Shown one piece after another: positions 1-9,101 of a stretch of 64,000 nt of DNA; position 1 is the first letter of the stretch; each line of letters starts with the position of its first letter. Under the pieces are notes generated by a model. That model made no database searches. It saw only the letters and a list, made by a program, of their open reading frames with translations, and was not told where the DNA came from. The stretch lies in NCBI RefSeq assembly GCF_009830105.1, contig NZ_WURB01000004.1:186001-250000 (forward strand), given 5' to 3'. The position numbers and the translations under genes are program-made. This stretch comes from Microvirga makkahensis. GTDB taxonomy: Bacteria > Pseudomonadota > Alphaproteobacteria > Rhizobiales > Beijerinckiaceae.

Positions 1-1
1 G

Positions 2-1264
2 GGCCAACGGCGAGTTGTCGACGACGAGGCGCGTGGGATCGTAGGCTTTCAGCCAGGCAAAGGTGCGCTTGAGCCAGTCGCGGTGGTCCGCATCGTTGAC
101 GAGGTCGACGCCCCAGTTCTCGTTGATGATGGTCCAGATGATGATGGACGGGTGATTGCCGTCGCGGTCGACGATGCCCTTCAGGAGCTTCTCCTTTCGG
201 CCTCGCGAGCGGTCGGTGGCCATGCCGCCGTTGGGCAGCTCCGTCCAGATCAGCATGCCCATGCGATCCGCGGTCTCGTAATAGCGTGGGTCCGCCGCCT
301 TGATGTGGCAGCGCAGGCAGTTGAGGCCGAGTTCCTTGGCCTTGCGAAACTGATCCTCCAGAAATTCCACGGAAGGCACGGTGCAGATCGTGTCCGGGTA
401 GTAGTCCTGGTCGAGAGCCGCGCGCAGATAGAGCGGCTCGCCGTTCAGATAGAGCTTGCCGTTGCGGGTCTCGATGGTGCGGAAGCCGAAATTGTCGGCG
501 ATCTCGTCCTTCACCTCGCCGCCGCGGATCAACTCCAGGCGGATCCGGTAAAGGTTCGGGTGATCCGGCGACCAGGGCTGCACGTGCGGCACGGCCAGCT
601 CGAAAGGCATGCTGGTGACGCCGATCTGCGTCTCGTGCATCTCGTCGATCACGACCTTGCCCGAGGGGTCCGTGACTTCGATATGGATCTGCGTGGCGTC
701 CGAAAGCGGCCGCGCGAAGAACACGCCGGACACGACGCGGCCGGTGGCCAGGTGCGGAACGAGGCGCACACGGTTCATGTGGTCGGGAATGCGGCGTTCG
801 AGATAGACCGGCTGCCAGATTCCGGAGAGCGGACCGTACCAGCTCTGCTTGCCGAAGGGGATCTCGGCGAAGGGTGAGTCCGGGAACTCGGCCGGGTTGT
901 CGGTGGGCGAATCCACGCGGACCTTGATCTCGTTCGGGCCTGGCTTCAGGTAGGACGTGACGTCGAACGAGAAGGGCAGGAAGCCGCCTTCGTTGTGGCC
1001 GACGGGCTCGCCGTTGATGAAGACCTTCGTGTTGTGGAAGACGGCGCCGAAGCGGATCCAGATGCTGTCATGCAGCCATGCTTCGTCGATCTCGATCGTC
1101 CTGCGATAGATGCCGATTCCAGCCCGCATGCGCAGGTCCGAGAACTGGGCCTGCCAGGGACTCGGCACCACGATCTGGCGAACCTCCGCCGGGCCGGACA
1201 GACGGTCGTCGGCCACGTGCAAAAATTCCCAAGTCCCATCCAGACTGATGCGATTGTCCTGCAT
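2..1264 (-). CDS. Glycoside hydrolase family 2 enzyme (beta-galactosidase/beta-glucuronidase type), 3' end cut by window edge
   Basis: The visible 421 residues start at the ATG at 1264 (MQDNRISLDG) and run off the left edge. The order fits GH2: an N-terminal jelly-roll sugar-binding domain (about residues 10-170, with WQAQFSDLR and FINGEPVGHNEGGFLPFSFD), an immunoglobulin-like domain (about 175-270) and the start of the TIM barrel. The barrel carries GNHPSIIIWTIINENWG, in which Glu382 is the expected acid/base catalyst; the nucleophile Glu would lie beyond the window. No signal peptide is seen, so a cytoplasmic enzyme is likely. Beta-galactosidase, beta-glucuronidase and beta-mannosidase cannot be separated from this fragment. 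No sugar transporter is visible on the near side. Confidence 0.88.
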   Translation of the reverse strand, partial: MQDNRISLDGTWEFLHVADDRLSGPAEVRQIVVPSPWQAQFSDLRMRAGIGIYRRTIEIDEAWLHDSIWIRFGAVFHNTKVFINGEPVGHNEGGFLPFSFDVTSYLKPGPNEIKVRVDSPTDNPAEFPDSPFAEIPFGKQSWYGPLSGIWQPVYLERRIPDHMNRVRLVPHLATGRVVSGVFFARPLSDATQIHIEVTDPSGKVVIDEMHETQIGVTSMPFELAVPHVQPWSPDHPNLYRIRLELIRGGEVKDEIADNFGFRTIETRNGKLYLNGEPLYLRAALDQDYYPDTICTVPSVEFLEDQFRKAKELGLNCLRCHIKAADPRYYETADRMGMLIWTELPNGGMATDRSRGRKEKLLKGIVDRDGNHPSIIIWTIINENWGVDLVNDADHRDWLKRTFAWLKAYDPTRLVVDNSPLA

Positions 1265-1588
1265 AATGTCTCCTTGAATCAGAGATTACCCAAGGGCGCC
1301 CAAGACGGCGAAAAAAAGGCTGAGGACCGGGAGACAAAAGCCTTGTGCAGAGGTGCGACAATCGATGCTTCCAAAGTCTGCCCGAACCATCGCCCTCGTT
1401 CCTGACATTGGTTTGCGGCCTGTCTCGAACAACGGCAAAACCCAATATTGGATCCAGAGCCGGTTGCGCATGAGAGATCGCTTCGTTTCCTGGCTTGGCA
1501 GGAACCGCCCTCCGCATCTGGCGTTGCCCTGATAACGCCGAGTCTCGCTGCTCGCCCGAATACTTCCAGCTCTTGAAAGAGGCTTCAG
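1265..1588. other. Divergent intergenic region between the GH2 gene and a small membrane protein
   Basis: No convincing reading frame lies in these 324 bases. It should hold promoters for both flanking genes. The only symmetric element I see is the 10-bp palindrome CCAATATTGG at about 1442-1451, next to a second short palindrome TGGATCCA. Either could be a regulator site for the GH2 gene, but this is weak. Confidence 0.4.
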
Positions 1589-1879
1589 ATGGCCGCACAA
1601 ATTCCAGACGACCGCGCCCGCCAGGGCGCCTCCGGCCGCCCCGTTCTGGGCGTTCTGCTCGGCTCCCTGCTTCTCCTTGCGATCGCAGTGGGCGGTTACG
1701 TGATTTGGGCGGGTGCCCAGTCGCCCGATGATCCCGGCACGGATGCCGCCCGCTCCGCCACGACGGGTTCCACAACCGGTTCGTCGGATGCCAACCCTAC
1801 GAACCGGATCACGCCGGCAAACCCGGCCTATCCCGCCCCGGAGGCGCAGCCTTCCGCCAACGAGCCCGCGCGTCGCTGA
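1589..1879 (+). CDS. Small single-pass membrane protein, function unknown
   Basis: This 96-residue protein has a short basic N-terminus, one hydrophobic segment (about residues 19-42, LGVLLGSLLLLAIAVGGYVI) and a Ser/Thr/Pro/Ala-rich tail that is probably disordered and periplasmic. A GAAAGAGG ribosome site sits just upstream of the ATG, and a strong terminator follows the stop within 20 bases, so it looks like a monocistronic gene. I recognise no domain. The layout, a membrane anchor plus a low-complexity tail, resembles many alphaproteobacterial small envelope proteins, but no role can be assigned. Confidence 0.7.
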   Translation: MAAQIPDDRARQGASGRPVLGVLLGSLLLLAIAVGGYVIWAGAQSPDDPGTDAARSATTGSTTGSSDANPTNRITPANPAYPAPEAQPSANEPARR

Positions 1880-1895
1880 GTCCCGCTCTTTGGGA

Positions 1896-1932
1896 AAGCC
1901 TGGATGGGGAGGTCCCCATCCAGGCTTTTTTG
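1896..1932 (+). terminator. Rho-independent terminator
   Basis: The arms AAGCCTGGATGGGG and CCCCATCCAGGCTT form a near-perfect stem of about 14 bp with a 3-4 base loop, followed by TTTTTTG. It sits 17 bases after the stop of the small membrane protein gene and separates it from the mscS-family gene. Confidence 0.9.
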
Positions 1933-2019
1933 TTGCGCTTCGTCCGTCCGGCGGCGAGTTTTCGCCTTATTGATTCGCGATGAACCAGCCCGCAAGGGGA
2001 ATGCGACAAGGCGGACTGA

Positions 2020-4581
2020 ATGACCGGAGTTGGACTGAAGCGGCTGTTTTCGGCTGCAATCGTTGCATGCGGCCTTGCCTCTGCAGGCGTTGCCTTTGCT
2101 CAGCAGGCGCAAACGCCGCCCTTGGCCCAGTCTCAAGCCCCTGCGCCGCAGGCTCCAGCTCCGGCGGCGCCGGCTCAGCCGCCCACTCAACCCTCCGACG
2201 CGCCCGCCGCCAGCGTTTCTGCCGAGACCAAGGCAGCCCGCGCCAAGCTCGATGGCTTCGAGGCCGACCTCGATCAGAAGGAGCTGGCGCTCCAGGGACG
2301 CACCCTGTCCGATGCCGAGCTGCAAAATCTGCGTCAGCAGATCGAACCGATCATCGCTGAGATTCGGACCGTCATTCAGGAGCAGGCGCCGAGGCTGGAG
2401 GCGAGCCGCCAGCGTCTCTCCCAGCTCGGGCCGAAGCCGGCCAGCGGCCAGCCGGAGGAAAGCGCTGACGTGGCCCGGGATCGCGCCGACCGCGAGGCCG
2501 CCGTCGCCGAACTCGACGAAACCCAGCGCCTCGGGCGTGCGCTTCTGGTGCAGGCCGAGCAGCTGAGCGCCGAGATCGGCGATCTGCGCCGGGCCGGTTT
2601 CGCACGCGCGCTATTCGAGCAGAGCGACGGCCTTCTCAGTCCCAATCTTTGGATGAGCGTGATCCAGGCGATCCCGCAGGAGTTGAGAGCCCAGCGGGTC
2701 GTGCTCTCGGATACTCTCGAGCAGGTGCAGCGCAATGCAACGCTTGGCGTGCTCCTGCTTCTCGGCGTGGCCGTCGGTGTGGCCGTCGCGCTCTATGTCG
2801 GCCGTCGCTCGCTTGCGCCGCGACTCATCCGGCGCGATCCGGCGATCACGGATCCTTCGCGCCGCAGTCGCCTCATGGCCGCGATCGGCGTTCTCGTGTT
2901 CAGCGCGGGTCCCGCCATTGCGGGGAGCTGGATCGTCTGGGTCGCGTTCGACTCGATCGACATGGTGACGCCGCGCCTGGAGGAGGTGGTGCGATCCCTG
3001 CTCGGCGGTTTGGCGTTCGTCGCCTTCGTGCGTGCGCTCATCGATGCCATCCTCGCACCGGATCACACGTCCTGGCGTTTGATCCCGGTGCGGGACGAAT
3101 CGGCCGCACGCATCATGGGCTTCTCGATCATCTTGGCGACTGTGCTGATCGTCGGGAAGGTCATCGAAGCGTTCAACAAGGCCGTCGCTGCTGTCCTGCC
3201 CATTACCGTGATGACCAGGGCCGTTTTCGCCTTGGCGATGGCGCTCATTTTTGCCGAACTGCTGCGCCGCTTCGCGGCTGGCGAGAGTCAGGACGAGAGC
3301 AGCCTTGGTCCCTATGTCACGCGTGAGGTCGATATCGGAGGCCCCCTGCGGAGCCTGGGCTGGTTCATCGTCGCCATCGTCATCGGCGGCGTGCTCGGCG
3401 GGTACACGGCACTCGCCTCCTTCGTGGTCGATCAGGCGATCTCGATCTCCCTGATCATCGCGATGCTTGTTCTCGGCATCACGCTCGCGGATGAATTCAT
3501 CGCCGGATCGCTGCGCGGCCCGAGCAGGCTCGCCACGACTCTGCAGGCCAATACGGGCATCCGCCGCCGTTCGCTGGAGCAGATCGGCGTGCTGGCGAGC
3601 GGCGTCGCGCGGCTGGCGCTCATCATTCTGGCTCTCCTTCTGATCCTGCTGCCCTGGGGCATCGAGTCCGCGGATGTGACGAGCTCGCTACGGGCGCTTT
3701 TCTTCGGCTTCAGCGTCGGCGACGTCACGATCTCCCTGTCGTCGATCCTGATCGCGGCGCTTCTCTTCGCGGCAGGCTTCACCGTCACGCGCATCATTCA
3801 GCGCTGGCTCGACAACACCTTCCTGCCGGCGACCGATCTCGATGCAGGCCTGCGCAATTCGATCCGTACGGCGGCGGGGTACGTGGGCATCATCACGGCA
3901 GGCGTCGTCGCCTTCACCTATCTGGGTCTCAGCCTGGAGCGCCTGACCATCGTCGCCGGCGCCCTGTCGGTGGGTATCGGTTTCGGCCTGCAGTCCATCG
4001 TCAACAACTTCATCTCGGGCCTGATCCTCCTGTGGGAGCGTCCGATCCGGGTCGGCGACCTCGTAGTCGTGGGCGACGGCGAGGGCTATGTGCGCCGGAT
4101 CAATGTACGCTCCACCGAGATCCAGACCTTCGACCGCTCGACGTTGATCGTGCCGAATTCGAACCTGATCTCCGGCATCGTGCGCAACCGGGTGCGCAAC
4201 GACCGCGTCGGACGCGTGATCGTTACGATCCCCGTGCCTCGTTCGAGCGATCCGGATCTGATGGCGGGCATCATGCGCAGCGCGGCGCTGGCCCATCGCG
4301 AAGTGATGAGCGAGCCCTCGCCGCGGGTCATCTTCAAGAAGGCCACGGAGAACACGATCGAGTTCGATCTCGTCTGCTTCGTGGACGACATTGATGCGGC
4401 AGGTAGCGTGTCGAGCGATCTCTACTTCGAGATCTTCCGGGAATTGCGCAAGGCGGGGATCGGCGTGCCCGGACCCGTCGCTCCTGCTCCCGAGCCCAAG
4501 GCGGAGAAGGCGGACGCATCCAGAAAGGAGGGAGCTGAGGATGAAACCTTAACCCTTCTCAAGGATAAGTCCTCTGCATGA
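2020..4581 (+). CDS. DUF3772-containing MscS-family mechanosensitive channel
   Basis: The 853-residue product opens with a signal peptide (KRLFSAAIVACGLASAGVAFA, cut near residue 28). A Pro/Ala-rich linker and a helical periplasmic DUF3772-like domain (about 70-220) follow, then many membrane helices (about 240-640). The last of these leads into the MscS core at about 650-760, with GFGLQSIVNNFISGLIL forming the pore-lining helix and RPIRVGDLVVVGDGEGYV the first beta-domain strand. The C-terminal tail is charged. Such channels open on membrane stretch and release solutes during osmotic downshock. The gene ends in a 4-base ATGA overlap with the CAP lipoprotein gene, so the two are probably co-translated. 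An AAGGCGG site supports the chosen ATG. Confidence 0.9.
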   Translation: MTGVGLKRLFSAAIVACGLASAGVAFAQQAQTPPLAQSQAPAPQAPAPAAPAQPPTQPSDAPAASVSAETKAARAKLDGFEADLDQKELALQGRTLSDAELQNLRQQIEPIIAEIRTVIQEQAPRLEASRQRLSQLGPKPASGQPEESADVARDRADREAAVAELDETQRLGRALLVQAEQLSAEIGDLRRAGFARALFEQSDGLLSPNLWMSVIQAIPQELRAQRVVLSDTLEQVQRNATLGVLLLLGVAVGVAVALYVGRRSLAPRLIRRDPAITDPSRRSRLMAAIGVLVFSAGPAIAGSWIVWVAFDSIDMVTPRLEEVVRSLLGGLAFVAFVRALIDAILAPDHTSWRLIPVRDESAARIMGFSIILATVLIVGKVIEAFNKAVAAVLPITVMTRAVFALAMALIFAELLRRFAAGESQDESSLGPYVTREVDIGGPLRSLGWFIVAIVIGGVLGGYTALASFVVDQAISISLIIAMLVLGITLADEFIAGSLRGPSRLATTLQANTGIRRRSLEQIGVLASGVARLALIILALLLILLPWGIESADVTSSLRALFFGFSVGDVTISLSSILIAALLFAAGFTVTRIIQRWLDNTFLPATDLDAGLRNSIRTAAGYVGIITAGVVAFTYLGLSLERLTIVAGALSVGIGFGLQSIVNNFISGLILLWERPIRVGDLVVVGDGEGYVRRINVRSTEIQTFDRSTLIVPNSNLISGIVRNRVRNDRVGRVIVTIPVPRSSDPDLMAGIMRSAALAHREVMSEPSPRVIFKKATENTIEFDLVCFVDDIDAAGSVSSDLYFEIFRELRKAGIGVPGPVAPAPEPKAEKADASRKEGAEDETLTLLKDKSSA

Positions 4582-5075
4582 AAAGCCTCATTTGCTTAAG
4601 CCTTTCGGCACTCGTCCTGGCAGCCTGCCAGTCCGAGCAGCGCCATGTCCGCTCGCAGACGCCGAGCTTCTATGCCTCCATGGCCAGGACCGGGGCCGCG
4701 GTGGATGCGGCCATGGCGCGCGACATGATCGGCGCCTACCGCCGCAACAACGGCTTGGGTCTGCTCACGCTCGATCCCGAATTGCAGGCGGCCGCCCAGG
4801 CCGAAGCCGAGGCCATGGCGTCGGCGGACAGGCCCAGCTCCGCCGACGCGTTCAAGCGCCGGCTGCTCTCGGATGGCTTCGTCGCGCCGGCGGCCAACCT
4901 TTCAGCGGGCTACCATACCCTTGCCGAGGCCTTCTCCGGCTGGCGCGAGAGCCCGCAGCACAACCGGGTGCTGCTCGATCCCAAGGCGACGCGGATCGGC
5001 ATCGCTACGGCTTATGCGCCGAATTCCAAGTACAAGGTTTACTGGGCTTTGGTGCTCGCGGCAGACAAGACCTGA
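4578..5075 (+). CDS. CAP/SCP-domain lipoprotein
   Basis: This 165-residue protein has a lipoprotein signal with the lipobox LAAC (Cys16), so it should be lipid-anchored at the envelope. Residues about 45-160 form a CAP (SCP/PR1) domain: DMIGAYRRNNGLGLLTLDPELQAAA, a central region with LSAGYHTLAEAFSGWRESPQHNRVLL, and a C-terminal YWALVLA strand. The GWRESPQHN segment matches the typical CAP motif 'W..SP.H..'. Bacterial CAP proteins have been linked to envelope or cell-wall interaction, but their biochemistry is poorly known. The start codon overlaps the mechanosensitive channel stop, suggesting the two work together at the envelope. Confidence 0.87.
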   Translation: MKSLICLSLSALVLAACQSEQRHVRSQTPSFYASMARTGAAVDAAMARDMIGAYRRNNGLGLLTLDPELQAAAQAEAEAMASADRPSSADAFKRRLLSDGFVAPAANLSAGYHTLAEAFSGWRESPQHNRVLLDPKATRIGIATAYAPNSKYKVYWALVLAADKT

Positions 5076-5178
5076 GCCGAAGGCCGGGTCTTTCCAGATC
5101 GGCTGGAACCTGAGTCGAAGCGTCGCTCTTTAGCTTTAACGCCGGATTGCGGTGTAAGAGTGTGCTTCGAAAAAGACC

Positions 5179-7158
5179 ATGCCGGACTTCGATCCTAAGC
5201 TGGGCAGGCAGATGCCCCCGCCCCCTGCGGCGGGAAGCAATCAGGATGTCGGTCCCGGTCAGGATACGACGCTGGCGAAGGAAGCCGACCACGCCGCCGC
5301 TCACCAGAGCGAGCCGCAGGCTCTAGGCACATCCCCAGAGATGAAGCCCGGCATCGGACGGGAGCTGTTCCTGCTGTTCCGGGACATGTTCCGAAACCGG
5401 AAGGGCTGGCCGATGATGCGGCTTGCCCTTGCAATCCTGGTCGTTCTCATCGGCAACATGGTGGGACAGGTCCGCCTGAACCAATGGAACGGCGCCTTCT
5501 TTGATGCGGTGGAGAAGCGCAATACGCCGGCCTTCTTCGAGCAGCTTCTCGTCTTCGTCGCCATCGTCGCTGCGCTGCTTGCCCTGGTCGTAGCCCAGAC
5601 CTGGCTGCAGGAGCGGCTGAAGATCCGTTTGCGGCAGCGCTTGACACAGATTCTGCTCCATCTTTGGCTGAAGCCCAACCATGCCTATCAGCTCGGCTTC
5701 ATGGGGGAGGCCGCCCGTCAGCCCGATCAACGCCTCCAGGAGGATTGCCGCCTCTTTTCAGAGCTCTCGACCGAGCTGGGGGTCGGAATGCTGCAGGCTT
5801 TTCTCCTGCTCGTCAGTTTCATCGGGGTCCTGTGGACGCTCTCCGGTGAGACAACCTTCGTCATTCGCGGAGACGAGATCACGATCCCCGGCTACATGGT
5901 GTGGGTCGCCATCGGCTATGCCGGAATCGGCTCCGGCCTGACCTGGCTTGTCGGGCGTCCGCTGATCCGCCTCAACACCCTCCGTTATGCGCGCGAGGCC
6001 GACCTGCGTTTCGCGCTCGTGCGGGTCAACGAGAGCGCGGAGAGCGTATCCCTCTACAACGGCGAGGACGACGAACGGCGCAATCTCGACGAATTCGTGG
6101 AGGCGGTCCTCAGGGCGACGCGCCGCCTGTCCGGTGCCCTCGCGCGCCTGACCTGGATCACGTCGGGTTACGGCTGGTTGGCGATCGTCGTACCGATCCT
6201 GGCGGCCGCGCCGGGTTATTTCAGCGGACGTCTTTCCTTCGGCGGCATGATGATGGTGGTCGGCGCGTTCAACCAGGTGCAGGCGGCGTTGCGCTACTTC
6301 GTGGACAACTTCCCGAAAATCGCGGACTGGCGCTCGGCCGTCCTGCGCGTCGCCACTTTCCGGCAGGCGGCGATCGATCTCGAGGAGGTGACGGCCGAGA
6401 ACGGCAAGATCGACATTCAGCCGCATCCCAAGGGCTGGCTCAGCTTCGAGGGGATGACCATCGCCTTGAGCGACGGCAGCATCCTCATCGAGGACGCGAC
6501 GGCGGAGATCCAACCCGGTGAGCGCGTTCTGATCATGGGCGAGTCCGGGGCGGGCAAGAGCACATTGTTCAGGGCTGTCGCGGAGCTCTGGCCCTGGGGC
6601 TCCGGCACGATCCGCCTGCCTCCGGGGCACGAAATGATGTTTCTGCCGCAACGGCCTTATCTCCCCCTGGGAACTCTCAGAGCCGCGCTCAGCTATCCGG
6701 CCTCGCCCGACACGTTCAACGATGCGGACATTCGCGCCGCCCTGGACCGCTGCGGATTGGGCGAGTTCGTGGACATGCTCGACAGGAACGAGCGCTGGGA
6801 CAAGACCATGTCGCTCGGCCAGCAGCAGCGTGTCGCGTTCGCCCGCGTTCTGCTGCACAGGCCGCGCTGGGTGTTCATGGACGAGGCCACCTCCGCTCTG
6901 GACGAGGAAAACCAGGCTGCCATGCTCTCCCTGTTCGAGAACGAGCTGAAAGGCGCGACTGTGATGTCCATCGGGCACCGGCCGGGCCTGGAGGAGTTTC
7001 ACACGCGCACCCTTCACATCCGCAAGACCGAGGAGGGTGCGATCCTGCTGGCGAAGCCAAGCCTCCGGCGGGCCGCGCATCCGCGGCGGAGATGGATCGG
7101 CCATCTGCACAAGCGGTTCGGAAGGAGCAGCCATGATCCCAGCCAGAGCAAGGGATGA
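5179..7158 (+). CDS. SbmA/BacA-YddA type ABC transporter, fused permease and ATPase
   Basis: The 659-residue protein joins a six-helix membrane domain of the SbmA/BacA/YddA class (about residues 85-370, with the diagnostic NQWNGAFFDAVEKRN segment) to a nucleotide-binding domain. Walker A is GESGAGKST at about 454-462, the signature is LGQQQRV near 545, and Walker B runs into [11 protein letters not shown] near 566-576. The signature is LGQQQ rather than LSGGQ, as is usual in this family. The first 55 residues and last 35 are polar and probably disordered. Relatives import peptides or affect very-long-chain fatty acid and envelope traits in rhizobia. The substrate here is unknown. The ribosome site is weak. 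Confidence 0.87.
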   Translation: MPDFDPKLGRQMPPPPAAGSNQDVGPGQDTTLAKEADHAAAHQSEPQALGTSPEMKPGIGRELFLLFRDMFRNRKGWPMMRLALAILVVLIGNMVGQVRLNQWNGAFFDAVEKRNTPAFFEQLLVFVAIVAALLALVVAQTWLQERLKIRLRQRLTQILLHLWLKPNHAYQLGFMGEAARQPDQRLQEDCRLFSELSTELGVGMLQAFLLLVSFIGVLWTLSGETTFVIRGDEITIPGYMVWVAIGYAGIGSGLTWLVGRPLIRLNTLRYAREADLRFALVRVNESAESVSLYNGEDDERRNLDEFVEAVLRATRRLSGALARLTWITSGYGWLAIVVPILAAAPGYFSGRLSFGGMMMVVGAFNQVQAALRYFVDNFPKIADWRSAVLRVATFRQAAIDLEEVTAENGKIDIQPHPKGWLSFEGMTIALSDGSILIEDATAEIQPGERVLIMGESGAGKSTLFRAVAELWPWGSGTIRLPPGHEMMFLPQRPYLPLGTLRAALSYPASPDTFNDADIRAALDRCGLGEFVDMLDRNERWDKTMSLGQQQRVAFARVLLHRPRWVFMDEATSALDEENQAAMLSLFENELKGATVMSIGHRPGLEEFHTRTLHIRKTEEGAILLAKPSLRRAAHPRRRWIGHLHKRFGRSSHDPSQSKG

Positions 7159-7266
7159 TGTGTCGATACGGCCGAGCCTCGGTACCCGGCTCGAACAGGG
7201 TTGCGAACCCCCCCGTCGCCAGCGGAGTTCTTCCTCCGAGCTTCACCCTGCCGACAGGCTGACACC

Positions 7267-9069
7267 ATGCGGCTGATCAGACTTTACGTGCGCGTTCTCG
7301 GCCAACTCGGGTCGGACCTGAGGGTTGGCGCCCTGCTCGCCCTGGCGAATGTCGCTCTGGCGATCTCGGCCTTCGCCGAGCCGATCCTGTTCGGCCGCAT
7401 CATCGACGTTCTCACCCGCGCTCAGATCCCGGGCTCGGCGCCCGTCACCTTCTCGGTGCTCACGCCGCTCATCGTCGCCTGGGTGGCCTTCGGCCTTTTC
7501 TCCATCGGGGTCGGTGCGCTCGTGGCGCTTCATGCGGACCGGCTGGCCCATCGCCGCCGCCTCGCCGTGGTCGCCAATTACTTCGAGCATGTTCTCGAGC
7601 TTCCGCTCGCCTTTCACACCTCCACCCATTCCGGCCGTGTCCTGAAGGTGATGCTGGAAGGCTCGGGCGGCATGTCCTGGTTGTGGCTCGGCTTCTTCCG
7701 CGAGCATCTGTCGGCGATCGTCGCTCTCGTGGTGCTTCTGCCGCTCACCGTGTTCCTGAACTGGCGGCTGGGGCTTCTTCTCGTGGCGCTCGTCGGCGTC
7801 TTCGCGGTGCTCACCGCCATCGTCCTGCGCAAGACCGAGACCCTGCAGGGGTCCGTCGAGCGCTACCACTCGAGCCTCGCGGAGCACGCCTCCGATGCCC
7901 TCGGCAACGTTCCCGTGATCCAGTCCTTCACGCGCATCGAGGCGGAAAGCCGCTCGCTGCGTGCCATCATCCAGCAATTGCTGCAGGCGCAGAACCCGGT
8001 GCTGTCCTGGTGGGCTCTCGCCTCCGTGGCGTCCCGCGCATCGGCCACCATCACGGTGACAGCCATCTTCCTGCTCGGCACGTGGCTGCACCTCAACGGC
8101 CTCGCCAGCATCGGCGAGATCGTCACCTTCATGAGCATGGCGACGATGCTGATCGGCCGCCTCGAGCAGGCGGTGAGCTTCATCAACCAGCTCTTCATGC
8201 AGGCGCCGAAACTGCAGGAGTTCTTCGAGATCCTCGATACGGCACCCGCCGTCCGCGATCGGCCGAACGCCAAGACCGTCGACCGCTTCGAGGGCGAGGT
8301 CATATTCGACAATGTGAGCTTCTCCTATGATGGAAAGCGCTCCGCCGTGCAGGACGTTTCGTTCGCGATCCGGTCCGGCGAAAACGTGGCGCTGGTCGGC
8401 GCCACCGGATCGGGCAAGTCCACGACGCTCGGTCTCCTGCACCGGGCCTTCGACCCGCAATCCGGCTGCATCCGGATCGATGGCGACGACATTCGCGACC
8501 TGACGCTCGGCTCGCTTCGCCGCAATATCGGCGTTGTGTTCCAGGAGCCGATGCTCTTTGCCCGCACGATTCGCGAGAACCTGCAGGTCGGGCGTCCCGG
8601 TGCCGCCGATGACGAGATGATCGAAGCCCTGCAGCGCGCGCAGGCGATCGAGTTCATCTCGCGTCAGGCGGAAGGTCTCGATACGGTCATCGGCGAGCGC
8701 GGGCGCTCCCTGTCGGGCGGCGAGCGCCAGCGGCTTTCCATCGCGCGCGCCTTGCTGAAGAACCCGCCGATCCTCATCCTCGACGAAGCGACGAGCGCCC
8801 TCGACGCGGCCACCGAACAGAAGCTGCAGCGTGCCCTCGACGAGGTGATGAAAGGGCGCACGACCTTCGTCATCGCGCATCGTCTCGCGACGATCCGTAA
8901 CGCCGATCGCATCCTCGTCTTCGACCAGGGGCGCGTCATCGAGACAGGGAGCTTCGATGAACTCGTGGCCAAGGGCGGGCGCTTCGCCGGACTGGCCCGC
9001 GCACAGTTCATGGCGGCGGAGGAACCGGCTCGGCAGGCGCCGCGGGATGCCGCCGCGGCGCCTGCGTGA
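7267..9069 (+). CDS. ndvA: ABC exporter of the NdvA/ChvA type (cyclic beta-1,2-glucan exporter-like), fused TMD-NBD
   Basis: The 600-residue half-transporter has an ABC type-1 membrane domain (about 15-310; [19 protein letters not shown] start, [14 protein letters not shown] in helix 1) followed by an ATPase domain. Walker A is GATGSGKST at about 378-386, the signature LSGGERQRL near 482 and [13 protein letters not shown] near 502-514. Length and N-terminus fit the NdvA/ChvA/Cgt family, which exports cyclic beta-1,2-glucan to the periplasm. A cyclic glucan synthase is not in this window, so the substrate is an inference. I chose the ATG at 7267 over an upstream in-frame non-ATG start because the family begins here. 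Confidence 0.8.
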   Translation: MRLIRLYVRVLGQLGSDLRVGALLALANVALAISAFAEPILFGRIIDVLTRAQIPGSAPVTFSVLTPLIVAWVAFGLFSIGVGALVALHADRLAHRRRLAVVANYFEHVLELPLAFHTSTHSGRVLKVMLEGSGGMSWLWLGFFREHLSAIVALVVLLPLTVFLNWRLGLLLVALVGVFAVLTAIVLRKTETLQGSVERYHSSLAEHASDALGNVPVIQSFTRIEAESRSLRAIIQQLLQAQNPVLSWWALASVASRASATITVTAIFLLGTWLHLNGLASIGEIVTFMSMATMLIGRLEQAVSFINQLFMQAPKLQEFFEILDTAPAVRDRPNAKTVDRFEGEVIFDNVSFSYDGKRSAVQDVSFAIRSGENVALVGATGSGKSTTLGLLHRAFDPQSGCIRIDGDDIRDLTLGSLRRNIGVVFQEPMLFARTIRENLQVGRPGAADDEMIEALQRAQAIEFISRQAEGLDTVIGERGRSLSGGERQRLSIARALLKNPPILILDEATSALDAATEQKLQRALDEVMKGRTTFVIAHRLATIRNADRILVFDQGRVIETGSFDELVAKGGRFAGLARAQFMAAEEPARQAPRDAAAAPA

Positions 9070-9101
9070 AACGGACTCTTCAAACATTCCGGGAGAAGTA
9101 G

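Noticed and set aside
83-877. Long plus-strand frame opposite the GH2 gene
   Set aside because: It is the complement of a convincing GH2 coding frame and has no recognisable protein features.
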